Shown: positions 14,337 through 23,192 of the stretch, piece after piece
Numbering within the stretch: the first letter of the stretch is position 1
Layout of the letters: each line of letters starts with the position of its first letter
Assembly: GCA_020073365.1 (NCBI GenBank)
Contig: JAIQFL010000098.1
Span: forward strand, 1-33,112
Source of the DNA: Terriglobia bacterium
Lineage (GTDB): Bacteria; Acidobacteriota; Terriglobia; Bryobacterales; Bryobacteraceae
Length of the DNA stretch: 33,112 bases
Direction of reading: 5' to 3'
The notes under the pieces: model-generated
The model's database searches: none
Told to the model about the DNA's origin: nothing
What the model saw: the letters and a program-made list of their open reading frames with translations, nothing else
Position numbers and translations under genes: made by a program

Positions 14337-14444
14337 GCCTAGATGAGCTACATATTAAAGCATCCATATGCAGACTGTCAAGGCATTGGTGCGCGACGGG
14401 CGCGACGACGACCGCACGAGTGCGGGAACTGCGCGCTGGGATGG

Positions 14445-14460
14445 CATAATTGTTAACGCA
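14445..14460 (+). promoter_or_regulatory. Candidate -10 box of a leaderless transcript
   Basis: CATAAT at 14445-14450 lies nine bases before the ATG at 14460, with no Shine-Dalgarno sequence between. The arrangement is the same as at the kinase gene (8766-8780). Confidence 0.4.
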
Positions 14461-15611
14461 TGCTGAAGCTCACCTGGCCACGGGCGGCGGCCTGGCGCAT
14501 CGGGCGCCAGCACCTGGTTCAACGCGCGCCCGCCGGCAGCTTGCTTTCGGTGGCCAGCCGCCTCTGTGGCTTGCACGCGCAGTTGATGTCCTCCGCCGAA
14601 CTGACCGTATGGGCCAGGGTGGAAGACCTCGACCGGCGGGCCGTTCAGCGCGCGCTGTGGGAGGACCGCACGCTGGTCAAAACCTGGGCCATGCGGGGCA
14701 CGCTGCACCTGCTTCCCGCCGACGAGCTGCCCCTGTGGCACGCCGCCCTCGGTACGAGCCCGCGGTATCTGAAACCCGCACGGTGGCAGAAGTATTTCGG
14801 GATTACCATGGAGGAGCTCGACCGCCTGACGGAAGCCGTGGCAATCGCGCTTGACGGCCAGGTGATGACGCGCGAAGAGCTGGTCGCGGAGGTGGGACGG
14901 CTCACCGGGTCGGCCGCGCTCGGCGCCAAGATCGCGCAGAGTTGGGGCACGATTCTGAGGCCGGCGGCGTTCACCGGCCGCTTGTGCTTCGCGCCCAGCC
15001 TGGGTCAGCGCGTCCGGTTCACGCGTCCGGATACCTGGTTGGCGGGCCGCGGTACCCCGGGGTGCGCTCTTGGTCCGCCGGTCGATCCGCAAGCTGCGAC
15101 CGCGGCCGTCACGCGCCACTTCCTGGCGGCGTACGGTCCAGCCACGTACCACGATCTCGCGCGCTGGTGGACTGGGGGTGGCGTTGCCACCGCCCGGCAA
15201 TGGATCGCCTCACTCGGCGAAGAGGTATCTGAGGTGGAGTTGGAAGGTGCGGGGGCATGGATGCTGGCCGCCGACGCCCGCGAGGTGCGCGAGCTGCCAC
15301 CCAGCCGGTCGGTCCGCCTGCTGCCCGGATTCGATCAGTACGTGATCGGCGCATCCTACCACGCCGAGCACCTGCTGCCCGGCGATTTGCGGAGCCGCGT
15401 CTATCGGCCGCAGGGCTGGATTTCGCCGGTCCTGCTGGTCAATGGCCGAATGGAGGGCACCTGGCGCCACGAAATCAAGGGAAGCCGGGTTGAAGTCGTC
15501 ATCGAGCCGTTCGTCAAGGCGCCGGTGTGGGTGCGACGCGCAGCGGGGCAGGAAGCTGAGCGCCTGGCCGGGTTCTTCGGCTGCAGCTTGAGCCTCGCCT
15601 GGAAGAGCTGA
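14460..15611 (+). CDS. Winged-helix DNA-binding protein (YcaQ/AlkX-like, HTH_42)
   Basis: A 383-residue protein of the PF06224 family, whose members include the DNA glycosylase-like YcaQ that unhooks alkylated or cross-linked bases. Landmarks are the N-terminal AAWRIGRQHL followed by RLCGLHAQLMSSAELTVWAR (residues about 36-55), LVKTWAMRGTLHLLPADELP (about 74-93), a central AAYGPATYHDLARWWTGG and a C-terminal LLPGFDQYVIG plus VLLVNGRMEGTWRHE. YcaQ uses a QxQ or QxD motif; the matching position here reads LHAQLMSS, so the catalytic pair cannot be confirmed. The gene is a single unit between divergent PadR-ADOP and a convergent ADOP gene. The non-coding stretch after it (15612-15872) holds no feature I recognise. 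Confidence 0.88.
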   Translation: MLKLTWPRAAAWRIGRQHLVQRAPAGSLLSVASRLCGLHAQLMSSAELTVWARVEDLDRRAVQRALWEDRTLVKTWAMRGTLHLLPADELPLWHAALGTSPRYLKPARWQKYFGITMEELDRLTEAVAIALDGQVMTREELVAEVGRLTGSAALGAKIAQSWGTILRPAAFTGRLCFAPSLGQRVRFTRPDTWLAGRGTPGCALGPPVDPQAATAAVTRHFLAAYGPATYHDLARWWTGGGVATARQWIASLGEEVSEVELEGAGAWMLAADAREVRELPPSRSVRLLPGFDQYVIGASYHAEHLLPGDLRSRVYRPQGWISPVLLVNGRMEGTWRHEIKGSRVEVVIEPFVKAPVWVRRAAGQEAERLAGFFGCSLSLAWKS

Positions 15612-15872
15612 CAGGTACTTGCCGGCCTTGGTCATGGACAAAGGTGGACAGCACCCGAATAGCTAGCGATCGGCACAGGAGATTGCCCCCCACGAGCCGA
15701 TTTCCATCTGGCGCACCGGCGCGGTTCGTGAGAACATACGCTTCGCTGATGCGATCGGCGTTTGCACCAAAGCCCTCTGACGAAGTTCGCGGCGCCGCCA
15801 CTCATGGCTGCCGGTCCCAGGGGCACCGCCGACTCGCCGGGGCGCTTGCCTCGGAAGGTGTGGAAATCCCGG

Positions 15873-18362
15873 CTAATCCTGGCGTAAAGCGATTACCGGG
15901 TCGATCGCAGTGACGGCGCGAGCGGGGATCAGGCAGGCCACGGAGGCGACCACCAGGAACAGCAGCGAGACGCCCGCGAAGGTCGAGATCTCCGTGGGGC
16001 TGGTCCCGTAAAGTAATGTCGCGAGAAGACGCGTGACGGCAACCGCGCCGGCGATCCCGGCCACGGTCCCGGCCAGCGCCATGAGCAGCCCGTGACGCAC
16101 CACCATCAGGAGAATCGACTCGCGAGACGCGCCCAGAGCCATGCGAATCCCCAGCTCATTGGTGCGCTGCGTAACGGAAAGGGCCATTACCGCGGCGATG
16201 CCGCTGGCGCTGATGATCAGAGCCAGGAGCGCGAACAGGCCCAGCAGGATCGTCGTCACGCGCGGCGAGGCCACCGACTCGTGCTGGAGCCGCTCCAAGG
16301 TCTGGACCTGGTCTACCGCCAGTTGCGAATCGACGTCGTGGAGGGTGGCACGAACGTTCGAAATCAGGGCCGCGGGGTCGCCAGCGGTTCGCACTACCAG
16401 CAGGTTGACGAATCCGTTCTGAACAGAGACACCGTAAACCTCGTCTTTGACTTCGCGATCCAAGCCGTACTCTTTGACATCGCCGACGATCCCAATGATC
16501 GTGGCCCAGTGCTGCCCTTGGTCGAAGGTGATCCGCTTTCCGATCGGATCCTCCGTAGGCCAACGATGCCGGGCCATGGTCTGATTGATCAGGGCCACCT
16601 GGGGGGCGTTCGCATCATCGTGTTCGGTGAAGTCTCTGCCGGCCAGAATCGGCTGCCGGATGACCGCGAAATATTGCGTGGTCACCACCGAGGTATCCAC
16701 CTGCGGCGCCAGATCCCCCCGGGAAACGGGCCGGCCTTCGATTTCGAAGCTGGTGCTTCCCGGTCCCTGGGCTATGCCGCCAGGGCTTAAGGGGAAGTTC
16801 CCACCAAGCGCGGCGTAGGTTACACCCGTGGTTGCCCGGACTTTGCGGAGAATACCGTCCTCGAGTGCACGGCGCCCCTCCGGCCCTCTGTAGCGCGAGA
16901 AGTTCGGACTAAGCCGCATAGTGAGCACGCGATCCGCGCTGAAGCCCGGATTTACCTGCTGGAGGCGGATGAAGCTGCGAATCATCAGGCCGGCGCCGAT
17001 CAGCAGGATGAAGGAGACTGCGACCTGCGAGACCACCAGGACGGCCCGCAGACGGCTCCCGCCGCGGCTGGCGGTGGTTCGTCCGTTGCCCTGCTTGAGG
17101 GCATCCCCCACATTCCCGCTCGAAGAGAAGGCGGGCGCGAAACCGAATAGCAGACCGGTGGCGAGCGAAACCAGGATGGTGAACAACAGCACCGGCCCGT
17201 CAATCTTGATTTCGGCGGCGCGGGTGGTAAACCGCTCGGCGAACTTCACCAGCAGCGCGAGGGCGGTGGGCGCGAACGCGAGCCCGATGGCTCCACCGGC
17301 CAAGGAGAGAAGGACGCTCTCGGTGAGCAACTGGCGGATCAGACGCGCCTTGCCGGCTCCCAAGGCGGCGCGGATCGCGAGCTCGCGCTCCAACTTCAGC
17401 AGGCGGGCGAGCAACAGGTTGGCGACGTTGGCGCAGGCGATCAGCAGCACGAAGCCGGCGGCCCCCAGCAACACCAGAAAGGTAGTTCGCGCCTGCCGCG
17501 TGAGATCTTCCTGCAGGGGCGCCACGGCGATACCGTAGCCAGCGGCTTTCGGATAGGCGTCGGGATATTGCCGCTCCAGCCGCGCGGCGATGGTATCGAG
17601 GTCCGCCTGCGCCTGCTCCAGGGGCACTCCGGGCTTGAGCCGCGCGAAGGCCGTCATCATGCGGCGGCGCCGGTTCTGGATAAACGCCTGGGAGGATCGG
17701 AGGGGGCACTGCGACGTCGGCATGTAGACATCGTTCTCCACCGGGTATTGCGGAATCGGCGGCAGCACGCCGATTACGGTATGCGGCCGGTTGTTCATTT
17801 GGAAGACCGTGCCAACGATGTTCGGGTCGGCGCCATGCCGGGTTCTCCAGTACTCGTTGCTCAGGATCAGGACCGCGTTGGATCCGGGCGCTTCGTCGCC
17901 AGCGACGAAAGTTCTGCCGAGCAGCGGCTGCACCCCCAGCACGTCGAAGAAATTGGCCGAAACCACGGCGGTGTTGACGCGCTCGGCGGAGTCCTTGCCG
18001 AGCAACAGGAAGTTCATGGTGTGGTGCTCGACCAACCCGCTCAGGGTGTGGCTGTTGTCGCGATAGTCGAAGATCTCCTGCGCCGAAAACGGTACGTTCG
18101 GCTGATTGGTCCGGGGCGACTTCTGATGGACCACCACCAGGCGCCCGCCATTTTGATACGGCAGCGGACGAAGCAACACACCGTAGACCAGGCTGAAGAT
18201 GGCCGCATTGGCGCCGATCCCCAGCGCCAGCGTCAGGATGGCGGCGAGGGAGAAGCCCCGATTCTTCTGCAACACCCGCAAACCATAACGGACATCCTGC
18301 AAAACGTTCTCAAGGAGGCGCGGGGCGCGAGATTCCGCCGCTTCCGGCCGATCGGATTTCAT
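15873..18362 (-). CDS. ADOP-type ABC permease (second paralogue)
   Basis: An 829-residue MacB/FtsX-like permease without the N-terminal prefix of the first paralogue. It starts with a short soluble segment, then DVRYGLRVLQKNRGFSLAAI and the first helix (ALGIGANAAIFSLVYGVLLR). The first periplasmic domain follows, then CANVANLLLARLLKLERELA with three helices, a second helix-periplasmic domain unit, and the final FtsX block (RTNELGIRMALGASRESILL). It ends in AIDPVIALRQD, as expected for the family. The start is ATG at 18362 with GGAGGG directly upstream and a near-consensus sigma-70 promoter at 18400-18428. No regulator gene is adjacent, unlike the first paralogue. Substrate unknown. Confidence 0.92.
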   Translation of the reverse strand: MKSDRPEAAESRAPRLLENVLQDVRYGLRVLQKNRGFSLAAILTLALGIGANAAIFSLVYGVLLRPLPYQNGGRLVVVHQKSPRTNQPNVPFSAQEIFDYRDNSHTLSGLVEHHTMNFLLLGKDSAERVNTAVVSANFFDVLGVQPLLGRTFVAGDEAPGSNAVLILSNEYWRTRHGADPNIVGTVFQMNNRPHTVIGVLPPIPQYPVENDVYMPTSQCPLRSSQAFIQNRRRRMMTAFARLKPGVPLEQAQADLDTIAARLERQYPDAYPKAAGYGIAVAPLQEDLTRQARTTFLVLLGAAGFVLLIACANVANLLLARLLKLERELAIRAALGAGKARLIRQLLTESVLLSLAGGAIGLAFAPTALALLVKFAERFTTRAAEIKIDGPVLLFTILVSLATGLLFGFAPAFSSSGNVGDALKQGNGRTTASRGGSRLRAVLVVSQVAVSFILLIGAGLMIRSFIRLQQVNPGFSADRVLTMRLSPNFSRYRGPEGRRALEDGILRKVRATTGVTYAALGGNFPLSPGGIAQGPGSTSFEIEGRPVSRGDLAPQVDTSVVTTQYFAVIRQPILAGRDFTEHDDANAPQVALINQTMARHRWPTEDPIGKRITFDQGQHWATIIGIVGDVKEYGLDREVKDEVYGVSVQNGFVNLLVVRTAGDPAALISNVRATLHDVDSQLAVDQVQTLERLQHESVASPRVTTILLGLFALLALIISASGIAAVMALSVTQRTNELGIRMALGASRESILLMVVRHGLLMALAGTVAGIAGAVAVTRLLATLLYGTSPTEISTFAGVSLLFLVVASVACLIPARAVTAIDPVIALRQD

Positions 18363-18399
18363 AGTCCCTCCTACGTCGCACCGCATTGCGGCGCGTACA

Positions 18400-18428
18400 A
18401 CTATAGCGTATGACGACGTACCAGTCAA
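18400..18428 (-). promoter_or_regulatory. Near-consensus sigma-70 promoter for the ADOP gene
   Basis: Reading on the minus strand, TTGACT (18428-18423) is followed after exactly 17 bases by TATAGT (18405-18400). Transcription would start near 18393 and give a leader of about 30 bases containing the GGAGGG ribosome site. It is the best promoter match noticed in the window. Confidence 0.75.
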
Positions 18429-18519
18429 TTGGTTTGGGGGAATCGTGTAACTTTCCGCGCCCGAATGATCCATGTAACTTTTTGCGGTCAAAAAACGAAT
18501 AGAATTATGGAGTCCCCTT

Positions 18520-19191
18520 ATGCCGAAGACCACAACCCGTTCTTACCCCAGATTCCTCTTGGTTTCGCTGGCCGTGCCATTGGCTGCGCTCAGTCTGGCC
18601 GCGGCGAGTTTCCCTGGCCCAGCCATCGATGCCGCCCCTTCCACGGGCAAGCAATCCGCGACCGCGGTGCTGGCCGGCGGATGCTTCTGGGGAGTTGAGG
18701 CCGTATTCGAGCGTCTCAAGGGCGTGTCGAACGTGGTTTCCGGCTTCGCCGGGGGCAGCAAGTCCACCGCGCACTACGATATCGTCAGCACCGGACAGAC
18801 GGGCCACGCAGAATCGGTCCAGATCACCTACGACCCGTCGCAGATCACCTACGGGAAGCTGCTGCAGGTGTACTTCTCGGTGGCCCACGATCCGACCGAA
18901 CTGAACCGCCAGGGGCCCGATACGGGGACGCAATACCGCTCCGCCATTTTCTTTTCGACGGACGAGCAGAAGCGCGTTGCCGAAGCCTACATCAAGCAAC
19001 TGAACGAGGCCAGAATATTCGCGCATCCGATTGTGACGCAGGTGGTGCCGCTGACCGGATTCTACGCTGCCGAGGCGTATCATCAGCACTTCATCGATCA
19101 CAACCCGAACTACCCCTACGTGGTCTACAACGACATCCCCAAGCTGAAGCAGCTCGAAAAAGATTTTCCGGAGTTGCTGGCGCGCAAGTAG
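18520..19191 (+). CDS. msrA: Secreted peptide methionine sulfoxide reductase MsrA
   Basis: A 223-residue enzyme that reduces methionine-S-sulfoxide in proteins. The N-terminus (RSYPRFLLVSLAVPLAALSL, then AAASFPGPAIDA) is a signal peptide, so it acts outside the cytoplasm. The active-site motif GCFWG has the nucleophile Cys55. Other family blocks are GQTGHAESVQITYDP, YFSVAHDPTELNRQGPDTG, TQYRSAIFF and YHQHFIDHNPNYPYVVYND. No cysteine follows Cys55, so there is no resolving Cys and the enzyme must be recycled by another thiol. The start is ATG at 18520 with GGAG seven bases upstream. It diverges from the ADOP gene; two TGTAACTTT words (18446 and 18474) lie in the intergenic region. Confidence 0.93.
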   Translation: MPKTTTRSYPRFLLVSLAVPLAALSLAAASFPGPAIDAAPSTGKQSATAVLAGGCFWGVEAVFERLKGVSNVVSGFAGGSKSTAHYDIVSTGQTGHAESVQITYDPSQITYGKLLQVYFSVAHDPTELNRQGPDTGTQYRSAIFFSTDEQKRVAEAYIKQLNEARIFAHPIVTQVVPLTGFYAAEAYHQHFIDHNPNYPYVVYNDIPKLKQLEKDFPELLARK

Positions 19192-19241
19192 GATCGCCGG
19201 CGCGAATGTGCGGGCCAGCGTTCCGCCCAATGCCGCTCGCG

Positions 19242-19293
19242 TTGTGAGTCTGCCTGTAATTGTGAGTCTGCCTTTCTGTGAGTCTGCCTTTAA
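19242..19293. repeat. Three tandem copies of a 17-18-bp unit
   Basis: The core TGTGAGTCTGCCT is repeated three times, ending in GTAA, TTC and TTTAA. It lies between the convergent msrA and OmpA-family genes. Confidence 0.8.
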
Positions 19294-19411
19294 TTGTGGG
19301 GCGGCCCCAGTGTGCCCAGATGGGTAGAATCTTGTTGGATGGAAGGGGCCCAACCGGAGCCGACGACGGCAACCGTAGCGAAACGCACGGCGTAGCCGCG
19401 AGGCGAAGCCG

Positions 19412-19430
19412 CCGGCATGTGCCGGTCCTT
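19412..19430. terminator. Weak hairpin between convergent genes
   Basis: CCGGC (19412-19416) pairs with GCCGG (19421-19425) around ATGT and is followed by TCCTTTT on the plus strand. It could end the msrA transcript, 220 bases after the stop codon. The stem is short. Confidence 0.35.
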
Positions 19431-19435
19431 TTGGC

Positions 19436-20995
19436 TTACCGCTGCGGAATCACAGGGTATGTCTTGTCCCAGTACGGCAAGCTGCCGATCGGATCCCCGG
19501 AAATCGTGATCTCCACTCGACGGTTCTGCGCGCGGCCGGAGGCGGTGGCATTGGAAACCAAGGGCCGGCTGCTTCCCAGTCCGCGCGCGGACATCGAGTT
19601 CGCCGGGACTCCCGCACGCGCCAACTCTTCCCGAACGGCGGCTGCGCGCTCGTAGGAGAATTGCTCGGCGCGCGGCGGGCTGCCCGCATCGTCGGTGTGT
19701 CCGTCAACCTGTACGTACAATCCGGGATGCGCGGAAACAATAGCCGCGATTCGCAACAGGCCGCCATAGACTGCAGGGTTTAAGCCAGCCCCGCGGAAGT
19801 CGGTATCCGGCAAGGTGATCACCAGGCCGCGAGGCGTGTCCAGCGCCGGCAGCGCCGCATTGAGATCCTGCAGCAAACGCACCCGCAAATCGGCCTTGTC
19901 GGTGTCCATCCGAGACGCGGACCCCACATGCACCACGGTTTGCGTCTGGACCCGCGCCGGGGGCGGGAGGGCCCTGGCGGCGGCTTCGGCCTCGGCCCGC
20001 TGTCTGGAAGATCGCTCCTCTTCCAACTGCATGCGGTCAGCGGAGGCTTGACTGCGCGCCGTCTGCGCTTCCGCCTCCGCCTTGGCTCTTAATTCCTGTT
20101 CCCGGGCGACCTGTTCCTGCGACTGCGCCAGTTGCTCATCCTGTTTGCGTCTCACGGTGATCGCGCGCGCATCTTCGGCGGTCTGCGCCGCCTGGCGCGC
20201 GGCGGTCACTACGGTGCTGCGATCGGCTCTCCTGATCTGGAAATCCTGGGCCGTCCGCAGCAACCCTTCCGCCTTGCTGAAGGTGTCAGGCGCGTATCGA
20301 TCGGCGCCCATCGATCGCGCAATCTGAACCGCGTTCTGCGCCTCGTAGACTTCCAGCAGCGATTCATACTGATCCATGGGTAACCTTTCGCCCTGGGCCA
20401 CCCCTTTTCTCAGATCCGCGGAGACATCGTAGGTGTAGTGCCCCCTCGGCAGCAGCTCATATTTGGCCTGGATCTGTTCGATCTGTCCCATCGTATCCGG
20501 GCGCACTTCGTTTTCCATCACCACCACGTCGCTTGGCTGCCGCACTGCGGCATACGGTTCGGCAGTCATCAGCAAGCCAAACGACTGAAGGTCCGTCGTG
20601 ACTCGAAGCTTGGCATGGTCAGAACTGCCCGGGAGCACTTCACCCAGATTCTTGGCGTGCCCTTCCGGCGTGATCGCCCAGAGCACATAGGTGAGGTATT
20701 CCGAACCGAACCGGGTGGGTGAATCGACGTGTTCGAATCTGGCGTCGATCTCGGTGCGGCCGGCCTTAGATTCCACGATCGCGTCACCCTTGGCCTTCGT
20801 CATCAGGACGGTCCCGCGAAAATCGATCGGGGTGGGGCCCCTGCGGTATTGGTAGTCTACCGCCTTCACGGTGCGCTCGATCACGGTTACACGGTAGATG
20901 GGAACTTTCTCCTGGTCAGGGGGCGCGTTTTGACACCATGCAGCAGTTGTGCAGAACAGCCCAAGTATTGTGACCACAGGCATTTTACTCTTCAT
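19436..20995 (-). CDS. OmpA-family envelope protein with long coiled-coil segment
   Basis: A 519-residue exported protein. The start is ATG at 20995 (KSKMPVVTILGLFCTTAAW, a signal peptide) because GGAAGG precedes it; the upstream 17 codons look non-coding. Residues about 25-205 form a domain I do not recognise. Residues about 220-350 are a long Ala/Glu/Arg/Gln-rich coiled coil similar to DUF4398 proteins (AARQAAQTAEDARAITVRRK, then a run of AEAEAQTARSQ). The C-terminal OmpA domain binds peptidoglycan; its motif is plain (VDGHTDDAGSP, ERAAAVREELARAG, ARGLGSSRPLVSN, GRAQNRRVEI). It probably ties outer membrane to cell wall. Single gene; 20996-21176 has no recognised feature. Confidence 0.9.
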   Translation of the reverse strand: MKSKMPVVTILGLFCTTAAWCQNAPPDQEKVPIYRVTVIERTVKAVDYQYRRGPTPIDFRGTVLMTKAKGDAIVESKAGRTEIDARFEHVDSPTRFGSEYLTYVLWAITPEGHAKNLGEVLPGSSDHAKLRVTTDLQSFGLLMTAEPYAAVRQPSDVVVMENEVRPDTMGQIEQIQAKYELLPRGHYTYDVSADLRKGVAQGERLPMDQYESLLEVYEAQNAVQIARSMGADRYAPDTFSKAEGLLRTAQDFQIRRADRSTVVTAARQAAQTAEDARAITVRRKQDEQLAQSQEQVAREQELRAKAEAEAQTARSQASADRMQLEEERSSRQRAEAEAAARALPPPARVQTQTVVHVGSASRMDTDKADLRVRLLQDLNAALPALDTPRGLVITLPDTDFRGAGLNPAVYGGLLRIAAIVSAHPGLYVQVDGHTDDAGSPPRAEQFSYERAAAVREELARAGVPANSMSARGLGSSRPLVSNATASGRAQNRRVEITISGDPIGSLPYWDKTYPVIPQR

Positions 20996-21176
20996 GATCA
21001 GACCTTCCCTTCGACTTGAATCAGGGAAGCATGTCTCTTGCCACAACTGGGCAGATTCGTGGAGCGGGCCTTCCGGCCTGCCACGCCCGCATTCTCGCGG
21101 GCGTTTCTGGGGAGCTGTTCTTTACAAAGGCGGCGTTATTGGCGCCGCACGCCCCGAGGTGTAAAGTGGACTCCAC

Positions 21177-23027
21177 CTACTCGTGCCGGAGTGCTGTGAC
21201 CGGGTCTACTTTCGCGGCCCGGCGCGCCGGAAGGTATGCGGCCGTCACGGCCACTCCCAGCAGCATGGCGGACACGCCCGCGAATACCACCGGATCCGTC
21301 GCCTGCACGCCGTATAGCAGGCTCGCCAATACATGCGACACCGCCAGCGCGCCGGCAATCCCGATCGCGACACCGCCGGCAGCCAATCCGGCTGCCTGCC
21401 CGACGATCATCCTGACTACCGAGCCCCGCGGCGCCCCAAGCGCCATGCGCACACCGATTTCGTGCGTTCGCTGGGCCACCGTGAAGGAGAGCACGCCGTA
21501 GATCCCGATGGCGGCCAGCACCAGCGCAAGGCCCGCAAATGCGGCGATCACGGCCATGGTCAGCCGCTTGGGCGCCAGCCGGCCCGAAGCGATCTGTAGC
21601 AGTTCTCGCACTCGCGATGGCGCGGACTGTCCGTCCACCGCGGCCACCGCGCGGCCGATCGCCGGCCCAAGCCGCATCGGATCGCGCCCTATGCTCTTCC
21701 CCGCCCTCACCACCACGGTCATGGACTTCGGCGGAGCCTGCCGATATGGAAAGAACACCTCCACCAGCCCTTCCTTAGTGGCGTCCTGGTGCCTGACATC
21801 CGCCACAACCCCGACGATCTCGCAGGCATCGCTGCCCGCCCCCATGTGCTTACCCAACGGGTCCTGGCCCGGCCGGAAGCGTCGCGCCATCGATTCGTTG
21901 ATGACCGCGGCGCGCGGCGTCCCTGGCCGGTCCTGCTCGTTGAACACCCGTCCTCGCCGCAGCGGGATTTCGAGAGTGCGAAAGTATTCGTCCTCCACCC
22001 AGCGCACCCACAGGACCGCCCAGTCCTGGGGACGGGCATTTGGTGACCCTCGAGCGGCACACTCATCGCCACGTAGTCGCCATCCAGCGGCAGCGTCGCA
22101 GCCAGCGTAGCAGAGCCGGCTCCCGGTATTGCCCGCACCTTTTCGAGCACCTGCTGATAGTAGGCCAGCGCGTCCCGGCCCGGCGCCGGTTTCGCCGAGG
22201 CGATCACCAGGCCGTCGACACGGAATCCGGGCGCGGTGTCGCGCAGGTAGAAGAAGCTCCTGACCAGCAACGTGGCGCCGATCATGAGGACCAGGGCCAG
22301 TGCGGTTTCGCAAACCACCAGCGTGTTCCACAGCCGCTTGCGCCGGCGGCTCTCGCCGGTTCTCCCACCTTCTTTCAGCATCTCCTGCACATCCGCCGGC
22401 ACCGCCGAGAGCGCCGGGGCAATCCCGAAGATCACTCCGGTAGCCAGCGAAACCAGGGTGGTAAATGCCAGCACGGCGCCACACCGACCACCGTGTACAC
22501 CTCGCCGTCCAGCCGCACAGTCTTCCCTGCGACGCCGGGATCGCCGCCGAAGCGGCGCCGCCACAAGGCATAGCCGAGCAGGGCAACGTGCAGGGCACCT
22601 GGCAGGTCCTCCTCGGCGGTGAAGACGCGCCCCAAAACCGGCTGAACGCCCAGGACCGGAAAGAAGCTCGACGTAACGCGCCAGAAGGGGAGCTTCTCGG
22701 TAGAGCGATCGAGCGAGAGGTCCGCGGTGCCCGCCCAGGAAGCGGCCATCCCTTCAAAACAGCCTGCCTGCTTTCTCCACGTGCCATAGACCGCGTAGCT
22801 GGCGGGAATGGCGGAATATTCATCCGCTGGTTGTAGGACTGGATGGCCACCAGCCGCCCGGCATCGGCGACCGGCATCGGCCGGAGCAACACGGCATACA
22901 CCACGCTGAAAATGGCGCTGTTCGCGCCGATGCCCAGCGCCAGCGCCAGCACGGCAATGGCACTGACCCCGGGGGTCCGAAGCAGCATCCGGATTCCGTA
23001 ACGCAGGTCACGCGAGAAGGTTTCCAT
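21177..23027 (-). pseudogene. Decayed ADOP-type ABC permease
   Basis: The frame opens normally at 23027 (RDLRYGIRMLLRTPGVSAIA, first helix), but coding switches frame near 22804-22806. The MacB-type periplasmic part continues in a second frame (FWRVTSSFFPVLGVQPVLGR, then LDGEVYTVVGVAP) to about 22480. There it jumps directly to AVLAFTTLVSLATGVIFG in a third frame, skipping roughly 180 residues that carry the rest of the periplasmic domain and the first FtsX helices. A third switch at the base run 22028-22031 returns to the original frame, which then holds a normal C-terminus (RTHEIGVRMALGAPRGSVVR and VDPVTALRHE). The loss of an internal block makes true decay more likely than sequencing error alone. 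Confidence 0.85.
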
Positions 23028-23192
23028 GGCTCTGGAAGCTTAGAAACCGAGGTTATATCAATAGTTTCAGGCTTTTTAGTCTTAAATGAGCGAGACGGAC
23101 TGGTGTTATCGGCGTTCATCTGCAGCCCAATCTGTTTTTCTCAGTCTCAGTAGCCTCATGACGGGATGGTCCGTCTTGCCCTGCCCGTGACA

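Noticed and set aside
14337..14365. PadR operator upstream of padR
   Set aside because: Only an imperfect ATG-N5-CAT type symmetry was seen, not enough to call a site.
13996..14367. N-terminal extension of the first ADOP permease up to 14367
   Set aside because: The region is the PadR gene in another frame; the ATG at 13995 has a good ribosome site and the family prefix begins there.
15612..15872. Small gene or RNA between the winged-helix gene and the second ADOP gene
   Set aside because: Short frames on both strands show no motif or ribosome site, and no clear hairpin was found.
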